Assembly (NCBI RefSeq): GCF_042676145.1
Contig: NZ_JBHTJW010000002.1
Coordinates: 744,001 to 808,000 of the forward strand
DNA length: 64,000 bases
Reading direction: 5' to 3'
Source of the DNA: Methylophilus glucosoxydans
Lineage (GTDB): Bacteria > Pseudomonadota > Gammaproteobacteria > Burkholderiales > Methylophilaceae
Shown: one piece after another, positions 45,105 through 53,917 of the stretch
Layout of the letters: each line of letters begins with the position of its first letter
Position numbering within the stretch: position 1 is the stretch's first letter
Translations under genes and position numbers: made by a program
Notes under the pieces: generated by a model
Databases searched by the model: none
What the model was told of the DNA's origin: nothing
Seen by the model: only the letters and a program-made list of their open reading frames with translations

Positions 45105-45418
45105 AACAAGATTCCGAGTTCTAATAGTAATTATAGAGTCACATGGGTCTCTATATTATGAATTGAATATTCGATATACATGGCTGGAATCCTTTGCTCC
45201 TTCTTGGTTTTGTTGTTCATGCGTCTCCTTATTAGATTATTAATGTAGAGACAGAGCACTAGCGTTTTACCGATTGTAGTCTAAACGATCAAACTTTCAA
45301 CTTATGTTGTGGTAAGTATCAAATCTGAACAATCAACTAAGTGTTCTAAAGCAATGACCGATGAAAGCCCTTATAAGATTGGGCTGTGCTTTTCGCCTGC
45401 CACAGTGATAGATACCCC
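45105..45418. other. AT-rich intergenic region between cassette gene and tetR
   Basis: About 313 bases. The only open frame with a ribosome site is the 29-codon frame at 45131-45220. No second attC-like sequence was found here, so the upstream edge of the cassette remains undefined. Confidence 0.5.
45131..45220 (-). CDS. Possible 29-residue small protein
   Basis: ATG at 45220 is preceded by TAAGGAG five bases away, an almost ideal ribosome site. The product (starting MNNKTKKEQRIPAMYIEYS) is basic at its N-terminus with no signal or membrane segment. It ends 26 bases before the cassette gene start, so it could be a leader peptide or the remnant of a longer gene. No family is recognised; coding is supported only by the ribosome site. 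Confidence 0.3.
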   Translation of the reverse strand: MNNKTKKEQRIPAMYIEYSIHNIETHVTL

Positions 45419-46027
45419 TTATTTGCTCGGCCAACTCAACATCGCTACATTAACCATCCTTTTGAGTTCTTCTTGAGTGGCGCCATTGACCGCTTGCACT
45501 GACATTCCTTGATGTAGAGTAGCTAAATATTTAGATAAATCAACGGCATTTACGTCAGGCGATAAATCACCTTCCAGTTGTGCCAACTCAAATCGCTCAG
45601 TCAACAAGCCTTCATAATGTTTTCTATACTGAATAAGCTGCTCTTTGATGATTTCTGCGCCTTCACCGCATGAAAGGGCACCTTGCACGATCATGCATCC
45701 CTTGGGATGTGCTTCACTCGTTAGAAACTCTGCGCTACTTAATAAAAACTTTTCTGCGACTTTGCGCGCTGTTGGCTCTTTCATCACCATCCTCACAAAT
45801 GAAGCTGGACCGGAGACATACTTAGAAAGCGCTTGCCTAAACAATTCTTCCTTATTGCCAAACGCAGCATACAAACTTGGCTTATTCACACCGAGCGTGG
45901 AGGTTAACTCGGCCATTGAGGCGCCTTCATAGCCCCTTTCCCAAAACACTTTCAAAGCCTTGTCCAGGATCACCTCGTTATCAAACATTTTGGGGCGACC
46001 TCGTGTCTTTTTTAACTCTTCAGTCAT
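45419..46027 (-). CDS. TetR-family transcriptional repressor
   Basis: A 202-residue regulator: an N-terminal TetR helix-turn-helix (about 18-58, with FWERGYEGASMAELTSTLGV and KPSLYAAFGNKEELF) and a C-terminal ligand-binding domain of the TetR_C_16-like type (with PKGCMIVQGAL). I chose ATG 46027, preceded by GAAGAAA; a GTG at 46042 would add five residues. It is divergent from the SDR gene, and the 141-base gap holds two copies of a palindromic site, one of them overlapping its own -10 region. It most likely represses itself and the cluster. Confidence 0.88.
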   Translation of the reverse strand: MTEELKKTRGRPKMFDNEVILDKALKVFWERGYEGASMAELTSTLGVNKPSLYAAFGNKEELFRQALSKYVSGPASFVRMVMKEPTARKVAEKFLLSSAEFLTSEAHPKGCMIVQGALSCGEGAEIIKEQLIQYRKHYEGLLTERFELAQLEGDLSPDVNAVDLSKYLATLHQGMSVQAVNGATQEELKRMVNVAMLSWPSK

Positions 46028-46054
46028 CTCAATTTTCTTCACTTAAGTAATTTA

Positions 46055-46066
46055 TACCAATTGTTA
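46055..46066. promoter_or_regulatory. TetR operator copy 1 (tetR side)
   Basis: TACCAATTGTTA, nearly palindromic, matches the second site in nine of 12 positions in direct comparison and ten of 12 when reverse-complemented. It overlaps a possible TATAAA -10 element of tetR (46051-46056, minus strand), suggesting autorepression. Confidence 0.6.
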
Positions 46067-46076
46067 CAAAAAAATG

Positions 46077-46105
46077 TTGACAGAGCAAATTTTGTTGCAT
46101 AGTAT
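46077..46105 (+). promoter_or_regulatory. Promoter of the SDR-hydrolase-efflux cluster
   Basis: TTGACA (46077-46082), a perfect -35 box, is followed after 17 bases by TAGTAT (46100-46105). The expected start point lies inside the second operator copy, 64 bases ahead of the SDR start codon. Confidence 0.7.
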
Positions 46106-46110
46106 TTATG

Positions 46111-46122
46111 TACCGATTGGTA
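46111..46122. promoter_or_regulatory. TetR operator copy 2 (cluster side)
   Basis: TACCGATTGGTA, palindromic in ten of 12 positions, covers the expected transcription start of the cluster promoter (about 46112). A repressor bound here would block the promoter at 46077-46105. The centre lies 56 bases from copy 1. Confidence 0.65.
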
Positions 46123-46168
46123 TTTTATATATATATACGTAACTGTTAAACCGTAAAGAGGTAGAAAA

Positions 46169-46966
46169 ATGAATGCAGTGAATAAACTTGGGACAGCATT
46201 GATCACAGGTGCATCAACTGGGATTGGGGCTGTGTATGCAGACCGACTAGCAAAGCGAGGTTATGACTTGATTTTGGTGGCACGTGATCAAGCAAAGCTG
46301 CAAAAAGTAGCAGATGGTATTAAGAGTGCATCTGGAAGTCAGGTAGAAATCATGCCGGCCGACCTGACCCTCAAGGCTGATTTATTAAAAGTCGAAACAC
46401 GCTTACGGGAAGATAGCAGTATTACCCTGCTGGTGAATAACGCAGGTGGTGGTGCGTCTACGACGTTGGTTGAGTCTGATATGGATGCGATGGAGACCAT
46501 GATTCAATTGAACATCACCGCGCTCACACGACTCTCCGGCGCAGCTGCCAAACGATTTTTTGCTGAAGGCAAAGGTGCCATCATCAATGTTGCCTCAGTG
46601 CTTGCCTATATTCCTGAAATGTTCAATGGCGTTTACAACGCAACTAAGTCTTATGTGGTGATGTTTAGCCAATCCATGCAGCATGAACTTGGTGACAAAG
46701 GGGTGCGCATTCAGGTGGTGTTGCCAGGTGCGACCGATACGCCGTTCCTGGACAAAGTGAATATGCCAGCAAGTCACTTGCCGCCTGAAATGGTGATGAA
46801 AACTGATGATTTGGTAGATGCCGCGCTAAGAGGATTTGATTTGGGCGAGGTGATCACTATTCCATCTTTGCCAAATATTGAGGATTGGCAAGCATTTGAT
46901 GCGGCAAGAAAAGCATTGGGGCCGCATTTGTCATTAGCTAAACCAGCGAATCGTTACCTGAGCTAA
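46169..46966 (+). CDS. Short-chain dehydrogenase/reductase
   Basis: A 265-residue classical SDR. The cofactor loop TGASTGIG is at 14-21, NNAGGG follows, the catalytic serine is in INVASVLAY and the Tyr-Lys pair in YNATK. An arginine after the second strand (VARD) favours NADPH. The substrate is unknown; context suggests a carbonyl or acyl compound. It is the first gene of the TetR-controlled cluster. Confidence 0.9.
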   Translation: MNAVNKLGTALITGASTGIGAVYADRLAKRGYDLILVARDQAKLQKVADGIKSASGSQVEIMPADLTLKADLLKVETRLREDSSITLLVNNAGGGASTTLVESDMDAMETMIQLNITALTRLSGAAAKRFFAEGKGAIINVASVLAYIPEMFNGVYNATKSYVVMFSQSMQHELGDKGVRIQVVLPGATDTPFLDKVNMPASHLPPEMVMKTDDLVDAALRGFDLGEVITIPSLPNIEDWQAFDAARKALGPHLSLAKPANRYLS

Positions 46967-47014
46967 TCACCACCTAAGAACCCAATCATCCATTTGACTG
47001 AACAGGAGATATTC

Positions 47015-47920
47015 GTGAATAAAATTTTAAGATCATTGTTACTCATCGCCACTACCTTATCCATCATAGAGTCAGGCACGGCCTTGGCTGCGGATAAACT
47101 GGAGACAGCGGCCACAAAATTTGTCGAATCGAATGGCATTAAATTCTCTTACCGCATTTTAGGCCCTCAATCAGGTACTCCATTAGTGCTCCTTCAGCAC
47201 TTCACTGGCAATATGGATGCCTGGGATCCGGCAGTAGTGAATGCCTTGGCCAAGAATCGTCCAGTGGTTGTATTCAATAACAGAGGCGTTGGTGCTACGA
47301 ATGGAGTGGTTGCCGACAACATCGCACAAATGACCACAGATGCTTATGCGTTTATTCAAGCTCTGGGCTATAAGCAAGTGGATGTGTTGGGGTTTTCGAT
47401 GGGTGGGTTTGTTGCTCAAGAACTTGCTGCGCAACATCCAGAACTGGTTCGAAAAGTGATTCTCGCCGGGACTACCCATCAAGGCGGTGGCAATCATCTG
47501 ATGAAAGTGTTGGGTGAGGCTTTTTCTAGAGCCAATGCACCAGATCCACGCGACTATTTGTTCTTCTCGCAAAGTGAAGCAGGGAAGCAAGCCGCCGCTG
47601 CATTTTTGTCTCGCGTGTATGCCAGAAAAGAAGGGCGTGACCCTGAAAGTGGTAAGGAGATTGCAGATGCACATGGCAAGGCCTTAATTGTATGGACGAG
47701 CACACCTGATCCTGAATTCAAAACGTTAAAAGCCATTCAACAACCGGTTTTGGTGGTGACGGGGAGCAATGACACCATGTTACCAACCGAGGGTTCGATT
47801 ACCCTATATAAGCAGCTTAAAAATGCGCAATTGCTGTTATATCCAGACTCCAATCACGGTTCGATTTTTCAGTACCATGATTCGTTTGTAAACACAGCTG
47901 AGTTCTTTCTGAGTCACTAA
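47015..47920 (+). CDS. Secreted alpha/beta hydrolase
   Basis: A 301-residue hydrolase with a signal peptide (cleavage after ALA, before ADKLETA), so it acts in the periplasm. The nucleophile elbow is GFSMGG; the acid is likely in VTGSNDTMLP and the histidine in SNHGSIFQ. The oxyanion region reads LQHFTGNMDAWDP. I chose GTG 47015 because AGGAGA lies five bases ahead; a TTG start upstream lacks a site. It follows the SDR by 48 bases. Confidence 0.85.
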   Translation: MNKILRSLLLIATTLSIIESGTALAADKLETAATKFVESNGIKFSYRILGPQSGTPLVLLQHFTGNMDAWDPAVVNALAKNRPVVVFNNRGVGATNGVVADNIAQMTTDAYAFIQALGYKQVDVLGFSMGGFVAQELAAQHPELVRKVILAGTTHQGGGNHLMKVLGEAFSRANAPDPRDYLFFSQSEAGKQAAAAFLSRVYARKEGRDPESGKEIADAHGKALIVWTSTPDPEFKTLKAIQQPVLVVTGSNDTMLPTEGSITLYKQLKNAQLLLYPDSNHGSIFQYHDSFVNTAEFFLSH

Positions 47921-47926
47921 GCGAAC

Positions 47927-47960
47927 ACTGGCCGCAACGAATCAAGGCGTTGTGGCCAGT
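47927..47960 (+). promoter_or_regulatory. Intercistronic hairpin between hydrolase and efflux gene
   Basis: ACTGGCC-CAACG pairs with CGTTG-GGCCAGT around an eight-base loop, seven bases after the hydrolase stop. There is no T run, so it is more likely an mRNA-processing or stability element than a terminator. Confidence 0.45.
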
Positions 47961-47995
47961 ATTACTAATACGCCTAAGTCAAATCAGAGAATGTC

Positions 47996-49411
47996 ATGAA
48001 CTCAAACATACAGCAGTTAGTGTCTGCAAATAAAGCAATCCCGGCAGCTTGGCGGGTATTCGCAATCGCCAGTATTGCGATTTTTATGTCCTCCCTGGAT
48101 ACGACGATTCTGTATGCTGGGTTCAATAATATTCTCAGTAGCTTTCCGGACTCTACTGCCGCTGATCTATCCTGGGCGATGAGCGGCTACTCTATTGTCT
48201 ATGCTGCCATGCTGATCCCGGCGGGTGGTATTGCAGATAAATTTGGGCGTAAAAAAATATTCACATTAGGCACCTTGTTATTTATCAGTGCCTCATTTGC
48301 ATGCGGTGCCGCCCCTAGTGTCTCATGGCTTATTGTCGCCAGAGTTTTTCAATCTATCGGTGCTTGTCTGCTGACCCCCTCTGCATTGGCGCTGGTATTG
48401 GAGGCGTTTCCTCGCGAGAGGCGGTCAGTCATCATGGGTGCTTGGGGCGCTGTTGGTGCTTTGGCCGCGGCATTAGGTCCGGGGATTGGTTCCTGGATTA
48501 TTGATGTAGGCGGCTGGCAGTGGGCATTTTTTATCAACATCCCGATTGGATTATTTTGCATATGGCAAAGCTTAGCTGTATTGCATGAGTCGGTTCAGCC
48601 AAGAGCGCATATGCGGCTTGATCTCGTCGGCATGTTGCAGTTGGTCGTCGGTGTGGGAGCAATTGCGTTTGCGATTGTTGAGATGAAGTCGCCTAGTTGG
48701 AATCCCTATGAGTTAACAGCCATTCTGATATTAGGTTGGGTGTTGCTGGCAAGTTATATTCCTTGGGCGAAGTTTTACCCAGAACCATTGTTTGACCTCA
48801 GCCTGTTTAAAAACAAAACCTTTTTATTTGCAAACCTGGCAGGCATCACCTTCGGGATTGCGTTTTCCATCATGTTTTTTTCATTCTTTTTTTGGATGAA
48901 GAATATATGGCATTTAAGCCAGTCCTTAGCCGGTGCGTCTGTCATGCCAGGGCCACTGATGGTTGTTCCTACCGCATTGGTTGCAGGGAAAATAGCCTCC
49001 AAAGTGGGACATCGTCCTTTGCTTATCACAGGGACCATGACCTACGCCCTCAGTGGACTGTGGTTTTTAATGGTCCCCGATACCACCCCTAATTATCTGG
49101 CTACATGGCTACCGGGTTTACTATTAAGCGGCATCTCTGTCGGCTTGGTCATGCCCTCTTTATCCGCTGCCGCCATGTTTGGTTTGCCGCAAAAAGACTA
49201 TGCCGTTGGTTCTGCCATCAATCACGCTGCCCGCCAAATTGGCACGGTGATAGGTGTGTCCATCACCGTGTTATTCCTTGGTAAAGCACTGCTCAAGCCG
49301 GGTGACTTTATCCCAACGTACAGCATACATATTGCATTGGCGCTCATCACGGCCATGTTATGTATCCCGATCAATACCCACCCAAAACAACTTGCCAATT
49401 TAACTCAATAG
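47996..49411 (+). CDS. DHA2 (EmrB/QacA) family efflux transporter
   Basis: A 471-residue major facilitator protein with about 14 membrane segments. Motif A is GGIADKFGRKKIF, and LDTTILYAGFNNIL in the first helix resembles the DHA2 motif D1. The family exports drugs and small hydrophobic compounds using the proton gradient. No EmrA-type adaptor or outer-membrane factor is present. Placed between a hydrolase and a ketosynthase, it may export the product of the cluster or a toxic compound sensed by TetR. Confidence 0.88.
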   Translation: MNSNIQQLVSANKAIPAAWRVFAIASIAIFMSSLDTTILYAGFNNILSSFPDSTAADLSWAMSGYSIVYAAMLIPAGGIADKFGRKKIFTLGTLLFISASFACGAAPSVSWLIVARVFQSIGACLLTPSALALVLEAFPRERRSVIMGAWGAVGALAAALGPGIGSWIIDVGGWQWAFFINIPIGLFCIWQSLAVLHESVQPRAHMRLDLVGMLQLVVGVGAIAFAIVEMKSPSWNPYELTAILILGWVLLASYIPWAKFYPEPLFDLSLFKNKTFLFANLAGITFGIAFSIMFFSFFFWMKNIWHLSQSLAGASVMPGPLMVVPTALVAGKIASKVGHRPLLITGTMTYALSGLWFLMVPDTTPNYLATWLPGLLLSGISVGLVMPSLSAAAMFGLPQKDYAVGSAINHAARQIGTVIGVSITVLFLGKALLKPGDFIPTYSIHIALALITAMLCIPINTHPKQLANLTQ

Positions 49412-49427
49412 GCCTTTAGGGAAATTT

Positions 49428-50702
49428 ATGATGAAACGTATTGTGATTACTGGGATGGGCGCAGTCAGTCCGCTTGGAACAGGCGTTGACTTGGCATGGA
49501 AACATTTGTTGGAGGGAAAGTCTGGGATCTCTGCGCTCCCTGATGCGTTGGCAGAAGGCAGTCCAGTCAACATCGCCGGTTGGGTTAAGCCATCAGAACT
49601 TGATCCGAGCATGGGGCTCAATTTGTCTGAATATCTCGATGCAAAAGAGTTAAGACGCTCTGACAGATTTATTCAATTTGCTCTGATTGCCGCTAACGAG
49701 GCCATTCAGCAAGCCCAGTGGCTACCGATGACTGAGATTCAAAAACAACGCACTGCCACCATTGTCGCTTCAGGGGTGGGTGGTTTCCCAGCCATTGCAC
49801 ATGCAGTCCGCACAGGCGAAGCAGTGGGTGTGGGTAAGCTCTCGCCATTTACGATTCCATCATTTTTGGTCAATTTGGCGGCTGCGCAGATAGCACTTAA
49901 ACACCAATTCCAAGGACCACTCGGTGCTCCGGTTACCGCCTGTGCAGCAGGCGTACAAGCGATTGGCGATGCAGCCAGGATGATTCATGCCAATGAAGCC
50001 GATATCGCAATCTGTGGGGGGACAGAAGCTTGTATTGATAAAGTCAGCCTCGGCGGGTTTGCAGCCGCAAAAGCACTGAGTACAAGATACGCGGCAAGCC
50101 CTGAGTTAGCCTCAAGACCGTTTGACACACATCGTGATGGGTTTGTGATGGCAGAGGGGGCTGGTATTTTGGTGATTGAGTCCTATGAACACGCCATGGC
50201 GAGAGGTGCAAAACCGCTTGCTGAATTAGTGGGATATGGAACCACTTCTGACGCCTACCATATCACCTCCAGCCCCGAGGAGGGTTCCGGTGCTGCCAGG
50301 GCCATGATGATTGCCCTTAATCAAGCACACATATCTCCCGAGGCCGTTGACCATATCAATGCGCATGCCACGTCTACCCCCATGGGAGATGCAAGTGAAC
50401 TGGCAGCCATCAGAACTGTGTTTGGTCAGCGTCATGCCCAACCTGTGATCAGTGCCACAAAGTCTTCCACTGGACATTTGCTGGGCGCAGCGGGCGGTCT
50501 AGAAGCCATTTTTACCATTAAAGCAATTGAAGCGCAGTGTTGCCCACCCACAATCAATTTGGATGCGCCAGATGCGCGGGCAACTGGGCTGGCGATTACG
50601 ACACAAGCTCCCATTCATCGACATCTTGAATATGCCCTTTCGAATGGGTTTGGATTTGGCGGGGTTAATGCATCTGTCATTTTTAAACGTTTTAACGGTT
50701 GA
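49428..50702 (+). CDS. FabF-like beta-ketoacyl-ACP synthase
   Basis: A 424-residue ketosynthase of the KAS II type. The catalytic residues are C172 (VTACAAG), H313 (NAHATSTPMGD), K345 and H350 (TKSSTGHLLGAAGG). It condenses malonyl-ACP with an acyl chain. It lacks neighbours typical of the fatty acid operon (fabD, fabG, acpP), and its place in a TetR-controlled efflux cluster suggests either a specialised acyl product or a replacement KAS giving tolerance to a KAS inhibitor. It starts 16 bases after the efflux gene. Confidence 0.9.
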   Translation: MMKRIVITGMGAVSPLGTGVDLAWKHLLEGKSGISALPDALAEGSPVNIAGWVKPSELDPSMGLNLSEYLDAKELRRSDRFIQFALIAANEAIQQAQWLPMTEIQKQRTATIVASGVGGFPAIAHAVRTGEAVGVGKLSPFTIPSFLVNLAAAQIALKHQFQGPLGAPVTACAAGVQAIGDAARMIHANEADIAICGGTEACIDKVSLGGFAAAKALSTRYAASPELASRPFDTHRDGFVMAEGAGILVIESYEHAMARGAKPLAELVGYGTTSDAYHITSSPEEGSGAARAMMIALNQAHISPEAVDHINAHATSTPMGDASELAAIRTVFGQRHAQPVISATKSSTGHLLGAAGGLEAIFTIKAIEAQCCPPTINLDAPDARATGLAITTQAPIHRHLEYALSNGFGFGGVNASVIFKRFNG

Positions 50703-50791
50703 GCATGATGGATCAAACCTGGGGGGTGATCACTTAAATATCACTTCACTCGAAATGATAAGTACTAATTAATTTGATAAGGGAGAATGAA

Positions 50792-51667
50792 ATGAGTGAT
50801 GCACCAACAGATCTTAAATTTAACGGAGAGGAATTTTTTGTCACGCTTAAAGATGGAGAAACGGTTCGAGTCATTAAAACAGGGAGTGGAGAACCGCTGC
50901 TTTTAATGCATACGATCAGAACGCAAATTGAGTTGTTTAGCGAGATGATTCCATTTTATGCGAGCAAATTTACCGTCTATGCCATCGATTTGCCTGGCCA
51001 CGGTCAATCGTCCATCAATAAGAAAATCAACTACGACGAGCCCTATTTGAGAGCCTCTGTGCTTGATTTAATTGATCAGCTGAATTTGACCAATCTCACC
51101 TTAATTGGTGAGTCTATTGGCGCGACACTGTCTCTCACGGTCGCTGCACAAATCCCAGATAAGATTAAGCAGGTGATTGCGGTCAATACATACGATTATG
51201 AAACGCGTTACGCAGATGGCATCCGGCGTGGCAACGTTATTGCCAACTTTATGATGTGGAATTACTCAATTCCCATCAATGGGGCGATTTTTGCTGCGCT
51301 TGAGACTCGATTTTTCTTGAGCCTGGTGATGAATGGCGGCGTCACAAGAATCAAAAAAATCCCAACCTGGTTAATGAAAATGTTTGATAAAACAGGACAT
51401 CGGCCGGGCTACAGTTTTCTTGGCAGGAACATATTAAAAAACTGGCGCAGTTGGGCGCAGGCCACTGATCAATATCATAAGATCAAAAGCCCTGTAATGC
51501 TGATATACGGAGAAAATGACTGGTCAAGACAAGCCGAAAGATATTTGACTTGGAAGAAAGTACCAAACGCAACGCTTGAGACTATCACGGGTTCTGGGCA
51601 TTTCCTCAGCGTGGATAATCCAGAGGATTTAAAAAAGACCATATCCCAATACTTGCAGGCAAATTAA
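50792..51667 (+). CDS. Cytoplasmic alpha/beta hydrolase
   Basis: A 291-residue hydrolase with no signal peptide. The nucleophile elbow is GESIGA (the serine after the glutamate), the acid is probably in YGENDWSRQ and the histidine in GSGHFLSV. A positively charged lid region (around residues 180-210, with TRIKKIPTWLMKMF) is conspicuous. The ATG is set by AAGGGAG; a TTG at 50774 is less likely. It ends the five-gene transcript, closed by a strong hairpin. Confidence 0.85.
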   Translation: MSDAPTDLKFNGEEFFVTLKDGETVRVIKTGSGEPLLLMHTIRTQIELFSEMIPFYASKFTVYAIDLPGHGQSSINKKINYDEPYLRASVLDLIDQLNLTNLTLIGESIGATLSLTVAAQIPDKIKQVIAVNTYDYETRYADGIRRGNVIANFMMWNYSIPINGAIFAALETRFFLSLVMNGGVTRIKKIPTWLMKMFDKTGHRPGYSFLGRNILKNWRSWAQATDQYHKIKSPVMLIYGENDWSRQAERYLTWKKVPNATLETITGSGHFLSVDNPEDLKKTISQYLQAN

Positions 51668-51708
51668 GTGAAACCTCAGCCTGAAAATGTGACATTACAT
51701 TTACAGGC

Positions 51709-51741
51709 ATAAAGCCCATTGCCTAAACAATGGGCTTTATT
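51709..51741 (+). terminator. Terminator of the TetR-controlled cluster
   Basis: Perfect stem ATAAAGCCCATTG/CAATGGGCTTTAT with a six-base loop and a T-rich tail, 42 bases past the second hydrolase. Confidence 0.9.
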
Positions 51742-51868
51742 TATTGGCTAAATATGTTGAAGATGGTGACAAAATCTGGCATGCGCACTGTTTATAGTAA
51801 GCATTTCAATACTCCATCGAAATGAATATGAACAAGTGTGCAACTATCCAGAAACAAAGCGTGTTCGC

Positions 51869-52801
51869 ATGAAGCGCATTCAGTACCATCAATATGGCGG
51901 GGCAAGTATGATGCGCCTGGAGGAGTTTGAAGTGGAAGCTCCCGGCAAGGGCCAGCTACTTGTGAAGGTGAAATATGCTGCAATCAACCCCATCGACTGG
52001 AAGTTACGCAATGGCAGCATGAAGATCCTGACCGGAAACACCTTCCCTCGGGCAATGGGTTTGGACTTCTCGGGGACGGTGATTTCAACTGGTAGAGGGG
52101 TGACACGCTTTGCTCCAGGCGACCATGTGTTTGGCATGGCACGGCTGAAACAGGCCGGCGCGTTCGGCGAGATGCTAGTCACCAATGAGTCCTTTGTGAC
52201 ACACAAACCGGATACAGTCTCGTTTGAGGATGCAGCCTGTTTGGCGACGCCTGGCATTATGGCGTGGAGAGGGTTGGTGGAAAAATCCCGCCTGAGGGCT
52301 GGTCAACATGTATTTGTGAACGGTTGTGCCGGGGCTGTTGGGATAGCAACGATTCAGATCGCGCAGATGCTAGGGGCCATCGTCTCTGGCAGCTGCCGCC
52401 GTGAAGACATGGCAAAAATGCAAAAAATGGGATTAGCCCATGTCTACGACTATCGAAAAGTGGATTTGCATGCCCTGACGCAAAAATTCGATATTGTCTA
52501 CGATACCTCAACAACCATTTCCGCAAGCACAGGGATGAAGCTGCTCAAGAAAAATGGTGTATTTCTTGACCTTGACCCGAAACCAATGAAATTCCTGCGG
52601 GCGATTTTCTCTAAAAACTATCAGGTGCTGATAGGCAGTCCGAGCGAGTATACTTTGGGCAAGGTCGCACAAGCGGCGGCACTCGGAAAGCTCCAATTAC
52701 CGATTGGCAGAATCGTATCGCTCATCGATGGTGCAAATCTGATGAGTGAAATTGAGGGTGGACTCAAAATAGGGGGCAAAGGTGTTATCGCCATGGAGTA
52801 A
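51869..52801 (+). CDS. Zinc-independent NAD(P)H oxidoreductase (MDR family)
   Basis: A 310-residue medium-chain reductase of the quinone oxidoreductase type. It opens KRIQYHQYGG, has the INPIDWKLRNG segment and a Rossmann motif GCAGAVGIATIQIAQ, but no structural or catalytic zinc cysteines. Typical substrates are quinones and alpha,beta-unsaturated carbonyls. It is transcribed separately from the cluster, after its terminator, and is followed two bases later by a WYL regulator. Confidence 0.87.
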   Translation: MKRIQYHQYGGASMMRLEEFEVEAPGKGQLLVKVKYAAINPIDWKLRNGSMKILTGNTFPRAMGLDFSGTVISTGRGVTRFAPGDHVFGMARLKQAGAFGEMLVTNESFVTHKPDTVSFEDAACLATPGIMAWRGLVEKSRLRAGQHVFVNGCAGAVGIATIQIAQMLGAIVSGSCRREDMAKMQKMGLAHVYDYRKVDLHALTQKFDIVYDTSTTISASTGMKLLKKNGVFLDLDPKPMKFLRAIFSKNYQVLIGSPSEYTLGKVAQAAALGKLQLPIGRIVSLIDGANLMSEIEGGLKIGGKGVIAME

Positions 52802-52803
52802 CA

Positions 52804-53505
52804 ATGTCTCGTAGCCATCGCCTCAACGAACTGATGCAAGTGTTGCGTCGACATCGCGGCAGTGTTTCCGGCGCAATGCTGGCGCAAGAAACCAATGTCT
52901 CGTTGCGAACGATTCGCCGTGATATTGCAACGTTGCAGGCCATGGGTGCCAAAATTGATGGCGCAGCAGGCGTAGGGTACATGTTAAAGCCTGGATTTTT
53001 GCTGCCACCGATGACATTCAATGAAGACGAATTGCAAGCTTTGGTCGCAGGCGCGCAATGGGTGAGTCAACAAACAGATCAAGCGCTCGCGCTTGGGGCT
53101 CAAAATGCACTGGCAAAGATTGGAGCAGTCATTCCTGCAGACATGAAACTATTCATGGAGGATGACATGCTTTATGTCGGCGAAAGACCATTTGTCGTAG
53201 ATTTTGATTCAGGTGTAGTGCGTTATGCCATGCGCGAGCAAAAAAAACTCAAAGTGGCCTATATCAACAAAACGGGTGACACTTTGGCGTATGTGATCTG
53301 GCCGCTTATTTTAGGGTTCGTCGATTCGCGTTGGTCCATTGCCGCGTGGTGCGAGTTACATCAGGCATTTAGAATCTTTCTCGTGGATCGTATTGTGGAG
53401 ATCAGTGAGCTTGAAGATCACTATCCTGGCAATCGACGCCACTTGTCAAAAGAGTGGCGTAATAGCGTCTGCCAAAGTACCGACAAAAATCAGTATATTG
53501 AATAA
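52804..53505 (+). CDS. YafY-type WYL-domain transcriptional regulator
   Basis: A 233-residue regulator: an N-terminal winged helix (about 1-58, with SGAMLAQETNVSLRTIRRDI) and a C-terminal WYL domain (about 135-200) with WPLILGFVDSRWSIAAWC and FRIFLVDRI. Proteins of this kind often control an adjacent reductase gene in response to a small ligand. The two-base gap to the oxidoreductase indicates a shared transcript. It is complete in length for the family. Confidence 0.88.
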   Translation: MSRSHRLNELMQVLRRHRGSVSGAMLAQETNVSLRTIRRDIATLQAMGAKIDGAAGVGYMLKPGFLLPPMTFNEDELQALVAGAQWVSQQTDQALALGAQNALAKIGAVIPADMKLFMEDDMLYVGERPFVVDFDSGVVRYAMREQKKLKVAYINKTGDTLAYVIWPLILGFVDSRWSIAAWCELHQAFRIFLVDRIVEISELEDHYPGNRRHLSKEWRNSVCQSTDKNQYIE

Positions 53506-53701
53506 CACATGCTTGGCTTAAGTGTGCGCATCGAGCGCGCCTTGAGTGTTGTGTCAATGGTGGTTGATTACTGCCGGGACATTATCTCCTCGCGCAGTAT
53601 GTCAACCTTGTTTATTGCGAGCTCCATCGCTCAGCGCCCCATTCTGAAGTCTCAAATCGAGGTGTATCGCCTATTCATGCTGGATAAAGTCTAGAGCGAG
53701 T

Positions 53702-53917
53702 ATGGAATGGAGCGAGATACAAGCGGACTAGAAGGCGCTGGAAACGGTGATTCTCGGCAAATGGGGGCGCCTGACCCAGGACAATATTTATGACATTGCG
53801 GGCAAGCGCGAGATTCTCCTGGAAAAGCTGCAGCAAATTTACGGCATCAACAAGCAAGAGGCCAATCAGCAAATCAATGCGTTTGCCCAGTCGGTACAGG
53901 AGATCAAGCACCATTGA
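53702..53917 (+). pseudogene. CsbD/YjbJ-family stress protein, broken by one stop codon
   Basis: The frame reads MEWSEIQAD, then TAG at codon 10 (53729-53731), then KALETVILGKWGRLTQDN and GKREILLEKLQQIYGI through to a stop at 53915-53917. This is the 70-residue CsbD pattern (general stress protein, often among the most abundant small proteins). At the TAG, relatives have a tryptophan codon (TGG), so one G-to-A change accounts for the break. Translation might restart inside the gene, but the N-terminal helix would be lost. Assembly error cannot be excluded from the sequence alone. Confidence 0.7.

Noticed and set aside
45101..45107. GTTATGT (minus strand) at the start of the cassette gene as the 5' edge of the integron cassette
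   Set aside because: It fits GTTRRRY with one mismatch, but a seven-base near match is expected by chance and no conserved flank supports it.
53509..53694. 61-codon frame after the WYL regulator
   Set aside because: No ribosome site, no family, and it ends just before the csbD remnant; probably non-coding.
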